Source of the DNA: Xanthobacter sp. YC-JY1 | GTDB lineage: Bacteria > Pseudomonadota > Alphaproteobacteria > Rhizobiales > Xanthobacteraceae | NCBI RefSeq assembly: GCF_021730305.1 | Contig: NZ_CP032674.1 | Location: 4,945,001-5,009,000 of the forward strand | Direction of reading: 5' to 3' | Length of the DNA stretch: 64,000 nt | Part shown: in pieces, positions 28,163 to 38,288 of the stretch | Layout of the letters: each line of letters opens with the position of its first letter | Position numbering within the stretch: position 1 is the stretch's first letter | Notes under the pieces: model-generated | What the model was told of the DNA's origin: nothing | Databases searched by the model: none | What the model saw: the letters and a program-made list of their open reading frames with translations, nothing else | Position numbers and translations under genes: made by a program

Positions 28163-28465
28163 CATCTGTCGCAAAATAGAGGGGGATGCTTTTCGACAAG
28201 GGCTGCCATTCCCTCTTTTTTGATCCAGGATTGCCAACAGGGCTTGGAAGGTCCGACGCTCGAACAAGAGCCCCTCCGAAAGAGAGGTCTCAAAGGCACG
28301 GTTGACGGCTTCCTTGATCGCCATCGTATTGATGCGGGATTTTGCCGAAATCTCTTCGGCGACCGCCTGGGCTTCGGCGAGCAGATCCGAAGCGGGCACA
28401 ATACGGGAAACCAGCCCGGACCGCTCCGCCTCCGCGGCGTGGAAAGCTCGATCTTCTCCAGGCCC
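28163..28465 (-). pseudogene. Enoyl-CoA hydratase (crotonase) C-terminal remnant
   Basis: On the minus strand a crotonase C-terminus is readable: AAEAERSGLVSRIVPASDLL, then AQAVAEEISAKSRINTMAIKE and LLFERRTFQALLAI. A one-base shift near 28220 is needed to reach the usual end (KEGMAALVEKHPPLF, then CDR stop). The N-terminal half with the oxyanion-hole residues is missing. Inactive fragment. Confidence 0.8.
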
Positions 28466-28554
28466 GCTTGGTTAGCGCCCTTTAGCTCTTCACCACCAAA
28501 ACTGCGTCAGACCCAGGTTTCCACGCCGATTGGCACCCCACATCGCTGTGACGC

Positions 28555-28749
28555 TAGCGATAGCCTTAGACCTTGCCGCTCTCGCTACATGCCGCGCGGA
28601 TCAGCTCGGTCTGTCGTTTGTCTTCCTGCGCGCTTGTTCAGCGGGTCCTTCTGCCAGGCATAGAAGCCGCTGGACTGGACTCGGAGGCACCAACACATGG
28701 CGCGGATCGAATATAGCAGGCGACGCTCGGCGATGAACGCGTACTTCAC
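28555..28749 (-). pseudogene. IS3-family OrfB N-terminal remnant
   Basis: GTG at 28749 (minus) begins VKYAFIAERRLLYSIRAMC, then VQSSGFYAWQKDPLNKRA, the typical OrfB start. A frameshift follows; in another frame DKRQTELIRAACSESGKV continues and hits a TAA where the family has a Tyr codon. Only about 65 codons remain, without the catalytic domain. Confidence 0.78.
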
Positions 28750-28811
28750 TTTGCATCCTTGGCGAAATACGCGGCCGCTTTCATGGAATGGCACGCCCCT
28801 CAGTTCCCGGC

Positions 28812-28882
28812 ATCATGACGATGTCGGATTTGGAGGAGACGACCGATGACGAAGCACTCTATCGCCGTGCTCGGGATCGATC
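28812..28882 (+). pseudogene. IS110-family left-end remnant with transposase start
   Basis: GGAGGAG at 28830-28836 precedes ATG 28846, which encodes MTKHSIAVLGID, the usual first dozen residues of many IS110 transposases. Similarity ends abruptly at about 28882, where a DNA methyltransferase fragment begins. About 70 bases of the element survive. Confidence 0.55.
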
Positions 28883-28883
28883 A

Positions 28884-29131
28884 ATGGTTTCAAGCTATCG
28901 AACATTCGCATTCTTACCTTAGAGCCTACTTCCAGATCAAAAATTTGCTGCATTTGCACGATATGATGATGAATTTCTTGGCATACTTAAATCTAATATT
29001 CATTAATTCTGGAATATCGCCACATGCTCTTGGATCGGCGCGGGCAACGACATTACTTATTCGAATACAGCTGTATTCGAGACCTTTCCTTTCCCTGAAG
29101 GACTCACGCCCAATATCCCCGCCGCCGAAAC
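28884..29131 (+). pseudogene. DNA methyltransferase C-terminal fragment with two internal stops
   Basis: Frame from 28884 reads MVSSYRTFAFLP, stop (28920-28922), SLLPDQKFAAFARYDDEFLG, ILKSNIH, stop (29004-29006), FWNIATCSWIGAGNDITYSN, TAVFETFPFPEGLTPNIPAA. The FETFPFPEGLTP block and GNDITYS are typical of large class I adenine-specific DNA methyltransferases of restriction or phage-defence systems. The fragment starts at an IS110 remnant and ends against a RepA-like fragment on the other strand. No catalytic NPPY region remains. Confidence 0.72.
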
Positions 29132-29571
29132 CGGGCGGCTTCGGGCTTGGTCATGCGAGACAAGGCCCGGCCGGATCGAGCCGCCGCCATGAGCGCCGAA
29201 CCGCCCCGGGCTTCTTCGATCGCGGCTTCCGCGCCGGTGAGCTTTCGGACGTGGTGCACCAATTCGACGGCGGCACCGGAGGAGTTCGCGATTGATGCCC
29301 ATCGCTTCGCCACAAGATCGATGTCGCCATTGTCGTTCTCGGGCACGCGGTGGGAAGAGACGAACGGATCTATGATGACGACATCAATCTGGTTGTGCCG
29401 GATCGTCCCGAGCGTTGCGGCTTCGACGGGTTCGGCGATCTTCGTCCCGTCGCGCGATGTCGTAGCAAGCGCAATCTCCATATCCCGTCCGCAGTTCACG
29501 AACAGGCGGGAAGAGCGGTCGGGGTCGCACAGATCCGCGCTCGTCAGGCCGTAGTGCAGCATGGCGGCGAT
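29132..29571 (-). pseudogene. RepA-like AAA/RecA-fold ATPase fragment
   Basis: Minus-strand frame begins at the IS3 end (IAAMLHYGLTSADLCD) and shows a RecA-fold core: RLFVNCGRDMEIALATTSRD, IDVVIIDPFVSSHRVPENDN (Walker B) and ELVHHVRK, ending MTKPEAAR at 29132 where methyltransferase sequence takes over. The N-terminal Walker A is missing, cut off by the IS3 element. Such ATPases occur in plasmid RepA and phage/island replication genes. Confidence 0.75.
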
Positions 29572-29589
29572 TGACGTTGCCCCCAACTT

Positions 29590-30525
29590 CTATCCAGCTT
29601 TGAGTTCGTTCTGGCGGTTGGATTTGCCCTTTCGGGCGTGCTGGGCGGCGGGGGCAGACGCGGAACCACTCATGTTGCGGAGCGTCTGATCCCGCCGCGG
29701 GTGGAACGTTGAGGCGAAAGCGCTTGGCGTCTGCCATCCGAGCTTCGAGTGCGGCCGGTCGGTGTTGTAATCGACCTGCCATCGGGCGAGGGCGGCCCTG
29801 GCCTGGGACAGGCTGGAGAACAGCGTCTCGTTCAACAGCTCGTCCCGCAGGCGGCCGTTGAAGCTCTCGATGAAGCCATTCTGCATCGGTTTGCCGGGCG
29901 CGATGTAGTGCCACTCGACCCGGGCCGCGTCGGTCCAGGCCAGAATGGCATTGGAGGTGAACTCGCTGCCATTGTCGCTGACGATCATCTTGGGCCGGCC
30001 GCGCTCTGCTAGAAGCCTGTCGAGTTCGCGAGCGACCCTGACCCCGGACAGCGACGTGTCCGCCACCAGCGCCAGGCACTCGCGAGTGCAGTCGTCCACG
30101 ATGGCCAGCATCCGGAAGCGCCGGCCATCGGTCATCTGGTCGGCGACGAAGTCGAGCGACCAGCGCTCGTTCGGTCGCAGCGGGATCATCATCGGCGCCC
30201 GCGTTCCGATGGCCCGCTTGCGACCACCGCGCTGGCGCACCATCAGCCGTTCCTCACGATAGAGCCGGAACAGCCGCTTGTGGTTGACCGTGAAACCCTC
30301 CCGCCTGAGCAGGACGTGGAGACGGCGATACCCGAACCGCCGCCGTTCCTGGGCGATGGCCTTCATCCGCTCACGCAGCAAAGCGTCATTCCCGCGCTTG
30401 GCTCTGTATCTCATGGTCATGCGGCAGAAGCCGGTGGCTTTACACGCCCGCCGTTCGCTCATCCCGTGATGCTCCACGAGATGGGCGACAGCTTTGCGCT
30501 CGGCAGCGGGCGTCACCACTTCTTT
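29590..30525 (-). CDS. IS3-family transposase OrfB (expressed by -1 frameshift from OrfA)
   Basis: About 311 residues in the frame -1 to OrfA. HTH_21 region [17 protein letters not shown], then the rve integrase domain with the DDE triad: [10 protein letters not shown] (Asp), [11 protein letters not shown] (Asp) and [13 protein letters not shown] (Glu), followed by [16 protein letters not shown]. The domain is complete, so the element may be active. Confidence 0.93.
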   Translation of the reverse strand, partial: KEVVTPAAERKAVAHLVEHHGMSERRACKATGFCRMTMRYRAKRGNDALLRERMKAIAQERRRFGYRRLHVLLRREGFTVNHKRLFRLYREERLMVRQRGGRKRAIGTRAPMMIPLRPNERWSLDFVADQMTDGRRFRMLAIVDDCTRECLALVADTSLSGVRVARELDRLLAERGRPKMIVSDNGSEFTSNAILAWTDAARVEWHYIAPGKPMQNGFIESFNGRLRDELLNETLFSSLSQARAALARWQVDYNTDRPHSKLGWQTPSAFASTFHPRRDQTLRNMSGSASAPAAQHARKGKSNRQNELKAG

Positions 30526-30779
30526 CCCAGGAGATCCTTCAGCGCGACGTTGTCCAGCATGACGTCGGCGAGCATTCGCTTCAGCTTGGCGTTCTCGTCC
30601 TCCAGCGCCCGCAGCCGCTTGGCCTCTGATATGTCCATCCCGCCGAAACGGGCCTTCCACTTGTAGATGCTGGCGTCGCTGACCCCGTGCTTCCGACACA
30701 GGTCCGAGACCGGCACCCCGGCCTCGTGCTCCTTCAGGATCCCGATGATCTGCTCCTCGGTGAACCGGCTGCGCCTCAT
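30513..30779 (-). CDS. IS3-family transposase OrfA
   Basis: 88 residues: helix-turn-helix [40 protein letters not shown] and a leucine-zipper-like C-terminal helix ([19 protein letters not shown]). It ends LLGKKW followed by TGA. The A-rich end (GGGAAAGAAG) overlaps the OrfB frame, which lies -1, the usual arrangement for programmed frameshifting to make OrfAB transposase. Confidence 0.95.
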   Translation of the reverse strand: MRRSRFTEEQIIGILKEHEAGVPVSDLCRKHGVSDASIYKWKARFGGMDISEAKRLRALEDENAKLKRMLADVMLDNVALKDLLGKKW

Positions 30780-30843
30780 GTTCTGGTCCTCTCATTGGGC
30801 CAGAACGAACTCAAAGCTGGATTAGCCAGGAGGGGCAACGTCA

Positions 30844-32006
30844 GACGCCATCGATTTCGATCACGTCCGCAGCCTTCAGCCCGAGCAGTTCGGCAAAACG
30901 CGCGCCAGTGAAGAGAGCAATGCCGGGCAGCCAGTACATCCAGCCTTTGCCTCGCGCGGACGAGAAGGCCGGCGCCGCAAATAGGCGGTTCAGCTCGTCC
31001 ACCGTGAACGGGCGTCGATCTGTCTCGGCCGGGAGTGGTGGGGCCTTCAGTCCAACAGCCGGGTTGCGCTGGGCCAGCTCTTCCTTGGTGAGCCAGCGGA
31101 ATAGCGCCGACAGCGCCTCCACATAGAGGCCGACGCTCTTCGGAGACATCGGCTCTAGGCCATTCTTGTCCGCGATCTCGGCAACCTGTCGGAGGCCAAT
31201 GTCGGGAAAGCGTTTGGTCGCATTTGGCGGGAGCTTCATCAAGAGATCGCGGACCTCCCGAACATCCGCTCTGCTGATCTCGTCGACTGCCTTCTGAGGC
31301 CCTAGCAGTTCCAGGAGCATCGCAAACCGAAACTCATAAGCAGCGCGGGTCTTCGGAGACACCCCTACCCTGTCAGGTTCGGCCTTGTACAGCTCGACCG
31401 CTCGCGCAAGAGTCAGGCGCGAAGTCGGTGGCGGTGACATGCGATCGACGTTGGCGAAAAGCGGATCGTAGGCCTGCTCCTTCGCGAGGTCGGCTCGATC
31501 GATCTCACGCGAGTAGTGCTCGATCAGCGCCCTCTGCACATACTCCGCCAGCCGCGGAATGATAGTGGCGTCTCGGCCGAGATCGATAAGGGCCTCCTCG
31601 GCCAACGCCGTTGCAACCCGTTGCAGCGAAGCGTCTTCCGGGGATTGGCCGACGAGCATAATTTTCTCGGAGGCTTCAGACGCAAGGTCTCCCCGCAGGG
31701 ACGCACCCAAAGGCATCGGCTCCGCCCCCGCCTCCAGCCGGTGGAGATAGGTCAGCGCCAAGTGCTGGAGATCCGCATCGGAGATTTGGCTGAGAGCGAT
31801 CTTGGATGCGGGCGCGCGAGCCTCGCAAACAGGGCATCAGCTTTCACGCTTTCGATACGCGCCAAGCGGCGTGCCTCAGCGTGGGGAACGTCGCCGAGCG
31901 ACTTCCAGATTTCCTTCTTGCCGATTTTGCCTTGGATGTCGGCCGGAACCCGAACGCGAAAGGTCCACTTTCCTGCTCTTTTGAAGAGCCTGCTATCCCT
32001 TGCCAT
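30844..32006 (-). pseudogene. Tyrosine-type integrase, frameshifted and 3'-truncated by IS3
   Basis: Start ATG near 32006: MARDSRLFKRAGKWTFRVRV and PADIQGKIGKKEIWKSLGD (DUF6538-type N-terminal arm). A one-base shift near 31815 moves to the frame IALSQISDADLQHLALTYLH, continuing through a SAM-like core domain to LFTGARFAELLGLKAADV, where the first catalytic Arg is present. The IS3 element then removes the remaining HxxR and Tyr residues. Once the integrase of an island or prophage; now dead. Confidence 0.85.
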
Positions 32007-32343
32007 TTCGCCGCCTTGTGTAGCAGGCGTGCGTAGCAAGCGGCTTCGTAAGCTCTTGATCTTTCGCATCAAACAGCGATTTCAATGCGTTAGGGGAAAC
32101 TGGCGGGCCGCGTCCGATAGTGATGATCACTACGTTTTCGCTATAGCACTATGAAATCGCTCGCCGCCCCATGTTGCGCGCGAGATCGAACGAATTGCGC
32201 AGCGTGTGGCTTTGATTGTATGGGGACCACCTCAAGTCGGACGACGCGAAATTCAACATGACTTTCGTATTTTCGATATGGCATTTCGCGTTCGCGGTTG
32301 CTGGCGTGCGAGGGTACGTGCTTTCCCATGCAGCCATGACTTT

Positions 32344-32679
32344 TCAAACCGCGACGCAATGCATGTTCGGACGCAGCGCGGCTTCGGCGATCGCGGCCGC
32401 GTCAGCGGCATCATTCTTCTGCCGCTTCACAAAGGGCTTCACGTAGATCGGCGGAACCAGCCGCACGTGGCGTCCAAGGCCTTGAGCGACGCGGCCCCAA
32501 TAATGGCTCGTTGCGCAGGCCTCCATCGCCACGATGCAAGGCGGCTGCGCGCTCAACAGTTGGATCAGCTTCGCGCGGGACACCGTCCGGTTGAACAGAA
32601 CCGCCCCGCCCCGATCCGTGCCGCAGACCTGGAAACTCCGCTTGGCCAGGTCGATCGCAAGGACATGAACATCTGGCAT
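32344..32679 (-). pseudogene. IS110-family transposase N-terminal fragment
   Basis: ATG at 32677-32679 with a strong GGAGGGG site upstream. Residues 1-110 match the DEDD RuvC-like domain: VHVLAIDLAKRSFQVCG (first Asp), IVAMEACATSHYWGR (Glu), LVPPIYVKPFVKRQKNDAAD and DAAAIAEAA (Asp pair). The protein ends at about 32350, so the transposase_20 domain with the Ser is missing. A different IS110 copy from the one at 28812. Confidence 0.88.
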
Positions 32680-32853
32680 GTGCCCCTCCCTTGAAAGCGC
32701 CACCACGGCGCTGCCCGGACACAATACGAGCCCGCAGGAGGGGGCATCCACCCCATCAGTTCACGCCCTCCAGGCTCGGAACATCCCCTGTAACCTTACG
32801 TAAAAAAGGTGAGCCAGGACACCCACTTACCCATACATGTTATCGGCAGTGAT

Positions 32854-32885
32854 GAGGACGGCATCCGATGCAGGATGCCGTCCTC
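32854..32885 (-). terminator. Strong hairpin downstream of the autotransporter gene
   Basis: A perfect 13-base stem (GAGGACGGCATCC/GGATGCCGTCCTC) with a 6-base loop lies 18 bases after the autotransporter stop. No T-run on the minus side; on the plus side TTTGTCT follows. Probably a terminator or 3'-end stabiliser. Confidence 0.65.
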
Positions 32886-32902
32886 TTTGTCTGGGGGATG
32901 GC

Positions 32903-35900
32903 TCAGAAATTGACCCGCAGATTGCCCTTGAGCGTGTTGCTCTGCGCATCGGAGCCGAGCACGCCGTCATAGGCGAAGCCGGCGCTGACCGCGTCGTTGA
33001 AGGCATAGCTGAGGCCCACATTGAGCGCCAGCGCATCGCGGGCGATGGGCGTGCCGGAGACCAGGAACGGGGTGGAGCCGTTCAGCCACATCACCGACGT
33101 CGTGTCCACGTCGCCGAAGGCATGCTGCCAGCCCAGCTTGAGGCTGGGGGTGAAGAGGCCGTTGCCCACCACCATGTCGGTGCTTAGCCGCGCGCCCAGG
33201 GTGGTAAGCGTGGTGCTCATGGACTGCGCCGAGCCTGAGAGTGCGGCGGCGCCGCCGGTTTCGGAGAAGGCGTCGAAGTTCTGGTTCACATAGGCCACCG
33301 CCGCGAACGGCGACACCTGAGCCGGTCCGAAAGCGAACGGACGCGAGACTTCGCCGAACACCTGGGCGGTGTTGCCGTTGTAGCTGCTACCCAGGCCGTT
33401 GGAGAAGGTGCCGAAGGCGACGTTGCGAGACGCCATAGAGCGCCAGGTCGGTGTGGCTGTTGTCGGCCTTGGAGTTGAGGCTGTCCACATGGCCATCGGA
33501 CTGGCCGAAGCCGGCGGCGATGCCGAGGCGGGTGGTGTCGAACACCTTGACGTCGGCACCGGCGATGAAGCCGCTCTGGGTCCAGCCCAGGGAGGCGAGG
33601 CCGTCGCCGGAGGCATTGCCCCAGCCGCCGTAGCCGGTGGCCCACACGGCGACGTTCAGGCTCGACGAGAGCTTGGCGGTGGCCTTGTCGGGCTTGGGCC
33701 CGGTGGCGTCGTCCAGGCGCTCGTTGATGGCGGCGCGCACCTGGCGGGCGTCATCGAAGGTCTGGGCGGCGGTGGAGGCATAGACCTCGCCGGTCATCTG
33801 GCTGAGGGCGGCGGCCAATGCCGTCGGGGCCAGGCTGTAGAGGCTGTTGAACAGCCCGGCATTGGCTCCGGTCAGAGCAATGCCGGCCACCGGGCGAATG
33901 CTGTCCACCGCGCTGCCGAGCGCGCTGGCATTGGCGGTGGTGGCCAGGCCGTTGGCCGCCAGGTTGCCGTACCACAGCGGGGTGACCACCAGCGCCAGGC
34001 TGGTGGGGCCGTAGAGGGCATCGAAGCGGGTGGAGGCGGGCAGGCCGCTCGCCGGCTGGGCCAGGCCGGCGAAGGAGCCGGAGAGGCCGGCGCTGCTCTG
34101 GATCACCGTGAAGCTGGTGCCCAGCGGCGGGGTGTAGCTGTTGGTTGCGCTGCCGGTGATGCCGCGCAGGGTGGGCGCCAGGGTTCCGGCCACGGTGACT
34201 GTGCCGTTGGTGCCGGTGGTGACGAGGCGGGAATAATTGCCCGCGCCGGTTCCGGTGCCGGTGCCGTCGATGTCGGTCTGGAAGGTGGAGGTGCTGGCGA
34301 GCGTCACCGGCCCGTTGACGGTGAGGGTGCCGGGCGAGTTGCCCGGCGCCAGCCGCCCGGCCACCACCAGCGGGCCGGAGAGGGTGCCGGAGCCGCGCAG
34401 GGTGCCCGAGGTGCCGATGGCCAGCGTCGAGGAGAAGGCGCCGTTCACCGACAGCAGGCCGCCGGTGACGGTGGTGAGGCCGGTATAGGAGTTGTTGCCG
34501 GTGAGGGTGAGGGTGCCGGCACCGGCCTTGGTGAGGCTGGTGCGGCTGGCGCCATCGACGATCTGTCCGGCATAGCTGGCGGAGCTGCCGTCTGTGCCTA
34601 CCGTGAGCTGGCCATTGCCAATAACGGCGGTGGCTGTGGTGCCGGTGAGCGATCCGACCGTCAGGGCGGTGCCGCCGAGATCGATGGCGCCGTTATTGCT
34701 TAGGCGGGTGATGCCTGTGGTGCTGCCGGTGAGGGCGACGGCTGCGCCGGAGGCATTGCTCACCGTTCCGGCGAGCACGCCGGCGGCCTGGACAAAGCCG
34801 GTATTGCTGAGCCCGCCGGCAATGGTGCCGGTGGTGATCAGGGTGCCGGCATTGGTGACGCCGCCGGCCAGGGTTCCTGCGTTGGTGAGGGTGGTTCCTG
34901 CCAAGGTGACGACCGGGGCGATGAGGCTCGCGGTTTCGGTAAGCTGGAGGCCGCCGCCGGCGAGGGTCGCCTGGCCGGTGAAGCTGTGGGTGGCGGTGAA
35001 AACCAGGGTTCCTGCCCCGAGCTTGGCGAGGCCGCCGGTGCCGGAAAGGGACTGGTTCAGGGTGAAGGTATTGTCCAGGCTGGCAATATCGAAGCCGCCG
35101 CCGCCGTTGCCCCAGGTGATGGCCCGGCCGGTGGTGGTGAAGCTGGTGCCGGTGACCTGGAGGATGCCGCCGTCAAAGGTAAGGCCCCCCGCCGCCGCGC
35201 CGAGGTTGGCGTCACGGGCCACCGACAGAATACCCCCAGCGAATGTGGTGCCGCCGGAATAGCTATTGGTTCCGGTGAGCGTGAGAATGCCGTCTCCGGC
35301 CTTAATCAGGCTGCCGCGGGTAGGGACATCGGCGAAAGCCGCGACGCGCGTGGTCTCCACCTGAATCTCGGTCTGCCACTCGGGGGTGAGTGTCGGATCA
35401 TGGGCGGCCTTGCGGGCTGCCCATGCGGCCGCCGCTGCGTCATTCTCCTGCTTGCGCTGGATGAGGGCGTCCTCGGAGATGTTGTTGGACCAGGTATCGC
35501 GGGTGCCGGCCGGGAGGTTCGCGGCGACTGAGCCAAGAAATTGCCCTGGGCCATTCATGGCCTTATTGAGATCGATCACGCCCCAACCCCAGACGGCGTT
35601 GGGAGCATTGGGATTGGCATCCGCCACGCCGGCGACCACGTTGCGGTGATAGGCCGTGGTGAGCAGGACATCGCGGGCCTGCTGGTTGGTCATATAGGGA
35701 AATCGCTCCATGATCAGGGCCAGCGCGCCAGTGGCATGGGGCGCGGCCATGGAGGTGCCGTTCACTGTTGTGTAGCCGGTCTGCTTGTTTGGATTGATAG
35801 CCCATTCACCGAGATTCCATCGAGCGCCTGGCGCATAGGTAGGAACCGTACTGTTGATAGCGCTGCCTGGTGCGACAACGTACCAATATTTGGCGACGCC

Positions 35901-36788
35901 GGCTCGATTTGAATAGCTCGCGAGGACAAGATCTCCGGGATTTAGGCCGCCATTGCCCCCCTTAGCAGCTGCGCCTACGGCAAGCCAATTGCTCTCAAGA
36001 TCCGGTCTGAAATAAGGTAGCGAAGATCTAACGTTTGGGTTGCTGTATCCGGTGTTTCCCGCCGCAAATACCTGAATAATATTGTATTGTTTTGTGGTCT
36101 CGGAAAGCGCGTCGACGTAGCTGAGCTTGCCAGAAAATTTAGAATAAGCTGTGCGTAAGCCTTGGATGGTGTTGTAATTGTCTCCAGTAGGCGGGCTGCC
36201 CCAAGAGGAATTAATCACACGTGCGCCGGCCGCCGCTAGGCTACCATAAGCGTTTTTGAAGTAGGCATAATCAACGTTCGTTCCGTATCGTGCCGAGTCG
36301 TTCGTTTGTGTGTTGGTGACGTAGACATTGGCATTGAACGCCACGCCTTGCATGCCGACGCCGTCTCGGGAGGCCCCGATCGTCCCTGTGACGTGTGTCC
36401 CGTGTGGATCGTTGTAGATGGGGCTGTACGTTCCCGGAGCGGTATAAGAATCACCCGCCTTGAAGAAGCTTGGTTGTGGCGACTGATTCTGCGGCTTTCC
36501 GGACCCGTCCATAAAATAGAAGCCGTCCGATCCGAAGGTCCCGGTGATGGTGAGCGGCTTGACGCGGCCATCGGCGAATTCCGGGTGGGCACTATAGACA
36601 CCTGAATCAACAACACCCACCGTCACACCCAGGCCGGTGTAGCCCGCCGCATAGGCGTTGGCGGCGTGCATGGCTTCCAAGCCCCAATCGGCCTTGTATT
36701 CCGGCGTGCGCCAACTCGCGGGATCGGCGGTGGACAGACTCTGCGCCAAGGCGTTATGCGACACCGACGCGCCGAGCGCGGCCAGCCC
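32903..36788 (-). pseudogene. Subtilisin-like serine protease autotransporter, main part (split by IS, barrel frameshift)
   Basis: Read 5' to 3' on the minus strand: end of a signal peptide (ALGASVSHNALAQ), S8 protease domain with Asp in TVGVVDSGVYSAHPEF, His in HGTHVTGTIG and Ser in NGTSMAAPHATGALAL, then autotransporter repeats (GILTLTGTNSYSGGTTFAGG; GTLTLTGNNSYTGLTTVTGG) and an autotransporter beta-barrel ending LKGNLRVNF at 32903, with terminal Phe as expected for barrel insertion. Two lesions: an IS5-family element sits in the signal peptide at 36789, and near 33430 the frame shifts at DLALYG with about 20 barrel residues missing before RNVAFGTFSNGL. Normally a secreted or surface protease; here inactive. 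Confidence 0.88.
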
Positions 36789-36790
36789 TA

Positions 36791-37628
36791 GGGTCCAGAC
36801 TCATAACCAGTAGCTGACGGTTGCCGCGATGCTGACTGCTGCAAGGAAGTTGATGGCGAGGCGGTCATATCGTGTGGCGATGCGCCGGAAGTCTTTCAGG
36901 CGGCAGAACATGCGCTCGATGGCGTTTCGGTCGCGGTAGAGCACGGGAGAGAAGCAGTTCTTCCAGAGCCTGTTGGAGCGGGGCGGAATGTTCGGCATGG
37001 CGCCCATGCCCTCGACCTGTCGGCGGATCGCATCGCTATCGTAGCCCTTGTCACCATGGAGGATGCGGGCACTGGACATCTGGCGCAGCAGAACCGCTCC
37101 AGCGGTGCAATCTGCGACCTGTCCGCCGGTCAGCAGGAATGCGACCGGTCGGCAGTGGCGGTCTGTCAGCGCATGGATTTTGGTCGTGCGCCCGCCCCGC
37201 GAGCGGCCGATCGCCTGACTGCTCTCCCCCCTTTTCCACCAGAAGCGGAGCGATGAGCTTTGACCGCAGAACTGTCGATCAGCACCTGGGCGGGAGGACC
37301 TCCTGCGCTGGCGAGAGCATGGAAGAGGTCTGTCCAGATCCCCTTGGCAGCCCATCGGACAAAGCGGTTGTAGAGCGTCTTGCGCGGCCCATATTCGGGC
37401 GGCGCGTCGATCCATCGGCCGCCCGATTTCAGGACATGCACGATGCCGCTGATCACCCGCCGGTCATCGACACGCGGCTTGCCGCGCGTGTCCCTGGGCA
37501 GATACGGCTCAAGCCGCGCAAACTGCGCATCCGTGAGCCAGAAACGGTCTCCGCTCATCATCAGATCCTCCACGGACTGATGAATCACAACATGCTGCGA
37601 AGGCCAATTATTTTATGGGTCCGAGCCC
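36791..37628 (-). mobile_element. IS5-family (IS427-like) insertion sequence in the autotransporter signal peptide
   Basis: 838 bases with imperfect terminal repeats (left GGGTCCAGACTCATAA; right, reverse complement, GGGCTCGGACCCATAA) flanked by TA duplications at 36789-36790 and 37629-37630. Removing the element and one TA joins the autotransporter signal-peptide codons in frame. Contains a two-frame transposase. Confidence 0.9.
36801..37558 (-). CDS. IS5-family transposase, two overlapping frames
   Basis: OrfA begins at ATG 37556-37558 (GGAGG upstream): SGDRFWLTDAQFARLEPYLP, then GGRWIDAPPEYGPRKTLYNR and IDSSAVKAHRSASGG with the first DDE Asp. At the AAAAGGGGGG run (about 37224-37235) the frame changes to OrfB: GRSRGGRTTKIHALTDRHC, ILHGDKGYDSDAIRR (second Asp) and RDRNAIERMFCRLKDFRRIA (Glu). 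The homopolymer is the usual programmed frameshift site in this group. Both halves look intact. Confidence 0.9.
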
Positions 37629-37718
37629 TAGGCCGGTGTGCCGCAGCAGCGAGGCGATAGATGTCCGCCGGCCCCTGCGATCCGTTGGGATTGATCGAAC
37701 AAGCCTTTTCACGCGCAT
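37629..37718 (-). pseudogene. Displaced 5' end of the autotransporter gene
   Basis: ATG at 37716-37718 encodes MRVKRLVRSIPTDRRGRR and TSIASLLRHTGL; after excision of the IS5-family element it continues in frame into GLAALGASVSHNALAQ of the main part. Together they form a basic N-region, hydrophobic core and cleavage site. 30 codons, now separated from the body by 838 bases. Confidence 0.85.
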
Positions 37719-38288
37719 TCCACTCACCGCTTGATAGGAAACAGGATCGGCCATCCGTGACGGAGTGGACCGAATGCTCGAAATTCAGGTCAGCTTGCCG
37801 GTCACCCGCGACTTGGGCGTGGGAGGGTCTATGATGGCAGAAAGGGGACGCGACGATTGCCTTCGGCGCCAGACATGGCACATCAGTCGCGCAGGAATCT
37901 TGATGCGCACACGTGCAGCCAATCGCTCTCTTGGGTGCTTTTTTGTTGAGCTATCGCTCAGTTTGAGTGCTGGTGCCAGGGATGTGAAAGCCCTGGTCGG
38001 CGGCTGCCGGTAACATGGCATCGCCTGTCGCTCGCCGCTGGTGGAGAGCGAGCGCAGCCCAGCATGTCAGGCATTGTATCTCTATCCCTTTGTCACTCAT
38101 TGGCTCGGAGAGCCATCGAGCATGGCGGCAATGGAAAAATTCGTCACCTAATTAGTCTAGGTTACGGTTCATAAAATCTGCTTGTCCAGAAAATTTAAGC
38201 AACTTTCAGAAACTATCTCTGGATATATTGGGTTGCGGTCGGATCGATATTATAATCAATTGGTGTAAGGCCTCGACACCTCACGCTA
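37719..38288. other. Intergenic stretch between the autotransporter start and an IS5-family element
   Basis: Contains the former autotransporter promoter region and, near 37977-37995, a small hairpin (CCAGGG...CCCTGG). AT content rises toward 38130-38270. No ORF with recognisable similarity. Confidence 0.45.

Larger units (their letters stand above)
29572..30843 (-). mobile_element. Complete IS3-family insertion sequence (about 1.27 kb)
   Basis: Ends are related inverted repeats: left begins TGACGTTGCCCCC and contains CCAGCTTTGAGTTCGTTCTGG; the right end is its near-perfect reverse complement at 30801-30843. Inside are overlapping orfA and orfB on the minus strand. The flanks are two different broken genes (RepA-like ATPase and integrase), so a deletion accompanied or followed insertion. 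A clear short target duplication is not evident. Confidence 0.9.
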
